A stretch of 64,000 bases of DNA from CAVPDA01 sp963702495 (lineage in GTDB: Bacteria > Pseudomonadota > Gammaproteobacteria > Burkholderiales > Rhodocyclaceae), in NCBI GenBank assembly GCA_963702495.1, contig CAVPDA010000014.1, positions 62,001 through 126,000 of the forward strand, in the 5' to 3' direction. The notes below the pieces were generated by a model. It was not told the origin of the DNA and searched no databases. It saw nothing but the letters and a program-made list of their open reading frames with translations. Each line of letters opens with the position of its first letter. Position 1 is the stretch's first letter. The translations under genes were made by a program, and so were the position numbers. Below are positions 62,926-64,000 of this stretch, one piece after another.

Positions 62926-64000
62926 GGTGGAAACTGAGGTGGCGGCTGCGCGCCCTCGACCGCAAGCTGCTGCGCGACCTGTGGCACCTGCGCGGGCAGG
63001 TGATTGCGGTGGCGCTGGTGGTGATGTGCGGCGTCGCCGTGTTCCTCACCATGCGCGGCATGTACGAGACGCTGGTGCGGGAGCGGGCGGACTACTACGC
63101 CCGGTACCGTTTCGGCGACGTTTTCGCCAACGTAAAGCGCGCGCCGGAGGCGGTGGCGGCGCAGATCGCGGCGCTGCCCGGCGTGCAGACGGTGGATACC
63201 GGCATCTCCCTCGAAGTGACGCTGGACGTGCCCGGACTGGCGGAGCCGGCGACCGGGCTGCTGATCTCCGTCCCCGATCGCGGACGGCCGCAGCTCAACG
63301 ACCTGCATATCCGGCGCGGCCGTTACATCGAGTCCGGCGCACGCGACGAGGTGCTGGTGAATGAGGCTTTCGCCAAGGCCAACAGGCTGGAGCCGGGCTC
63401 GCGCATCGCCGCGGTGATCAACGGCCGCTGGCAGCGGCTGCACGTCGTCGGCATCGCCATATCGCCGGAATACATCTACGTGCTGCGGCCGGCCAGCGGC
63501 CTGCCCGACGACAAGCGCTACGGCATCCTGTGGATGGGACGCGAAGCCGTGGCCCATGCCTACGACGCCGCCGGTGCCTTCAACCGGGTGGTGGTCGCAC
63601 TCGGCCGCGGCGCCTCGGAGCGCGGCACCATCGCCGCCCTCGATCGCCTGCTCGCCCGCTACGGCTCCCTGGGCGCCTACGGCCGCGACGATCACCTGTC
63701 GCACAAGGTGATCTCGGACGAGATCAACCAGGACCGCGTGTACGGCTTCGTGGTGTCAGGCATCTTTCTCAGCGTGGCGGGCTTCATCATCAACATCGTG
63801 CTGACGCGGCTGGTGGCCACCCAGCGCGACCAGGTGGCGGTGCTGAAGGCCTTCGGCTACGGCAACCGGGCAGTCGGGTGGCATTACCTGAAGCTGGCCC
63901 TGGCCGCCGTCTTCATCGGCGCCGCGCTCGGCGTGCCGCTCGCCGCCTGGCTCGGCGGCGGACTCGCCGGCATCTACCGCGACTTCTTCTACTTTCCGCA
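62919..64000 (+). CDS. FtsX-like ABC transporter permease, 3' end cut by the window
   Basis: At least 360 codons are present and the frame remains open at the window edge. The first membrane span lies near residues 28-48 (VIAVALVVMCGVAVFLTMRG), followed by a large periplasmic MacB-PCD-like domain (about 50-270) and then a membrane region with VYGFVVSGIFLSVAGFIINI and ALAAVFIGAALGVPLAAWLG. This is the MacB/LolC-like arrangement of putative ABC export permeases (COG0577 type). It starts at ATG 62919, inside the ATPase gene. Another half with further helices is expected beyond the window. Confidence 0.9.

Overview
The window is GC-rich bacterial chromosome, dense with genes and without phage or plasmid functions. 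Gene content and order point to a betaproteobacterium, most likely of the Rhodocyclales type. The markers are birA-coaX, rpe-gph-trpEGDC, rplU-rpmA-obg-proB, ispB-tRNA-pilSR-ampD, nrdAB with NrdR boxes, a Neisseria/Burkholderia-type porin, an AlgP-like histone-H1 mimic and a TRAP transporter. The assignment is inferred from synteny and protein character, not from a database search.

Layout. 0.2-1.8 kb: birA-coaX. 2.0-5.6 kb: SPFH protein, double zinc-ribbon/DUF4178 protein, a 48-aa membrane peptide and a DUF350 protein, probably one membrane-associated module, flanked by a GC-rich palindromic repeat family. 5.7-7.7 kb: apaG (minus), rpe, gph. 7.7-13.2 kb: a trp operon with a probable leader peptide, trpE, trpG, trpD and trpC, interrupted by two divergent DUF559 endonuclease-like genes and a DUF302 gene, with several copies of a second palindromic repeat family, one of them inside trpC. 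13.4-14.7 kb: a porin broken by several frameshifts. 15.3-18.7 kb (minus): rplU-rpmA, a terminator, hicBA, a duplicated obg 5' end, obg and proB. 18.9-28.2 kb: ispB, tRNA-Pro, pilS-pilR, ampD, nrdA-nrdB. 28.5-31.0 kb: histone-like protein, lytic transglycosylase, a second DUF302 protein. 31.0-35.7 kb: aminotransferase (minus), a decayed GTP-dependent PEP carboxykinase remnant, malic enzyme. 35.9-38.7 kb: PBP7-like endopeptidase, EgtD-like methyltransferase, DUF4202. 38.7-43.4 kb: IclR regulator and a lactate-utilisation cluster (lutA, lutB, 2-hydroxyacid dehydrogenase, lutC). 43.6-49.5 kb: membrane-anchored trehalose-6-phosphate synthase, its phosphatase, a GH15 enzyme and a double-thioredoxin protein. 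49.9-51.6 kb: cspA, infA, trypsin-like protein. 51.7-57.3 kb: ion transport (NhaD/ArsB-like carrier, UspA, Ca2+/cation antiporter, P-type ATPase). 57.5-61.4 kb: TRAP transporter with an unusual repeat-containing large permease. 61.5-64.0 kb: ACT-domain protein, ABC ATPase and the start of its permease, cut by the window edge.

Several genes carry single-base frame disruptions although the protein on both sides is well conserved (trpC, porin, obg C-terminus, lutC, otsB, GH15, thioredoxin-like, P-type ATPase). Some can be explained by one extra or missing base in a short G or C run. Because an essential gene (obg) is affected, many are probably sequencing or assembly errors. The pckG remnant is different: it has lost its first half and is a true relic. 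Genes with no uninterrupted frame are typed as pseudogene here, with that caveat.

The most unusual structures are the trp operon invaded by endonuclease-like genes and palindromes, hicBA beside a partial copy of the start of obg, the SPFH/DUF4178/DUF350 module, the membrane-tethered trehalose synthase operon, and a TRAP permease carrying a Gly-Gln-Glu-Pro-rich repeat region.
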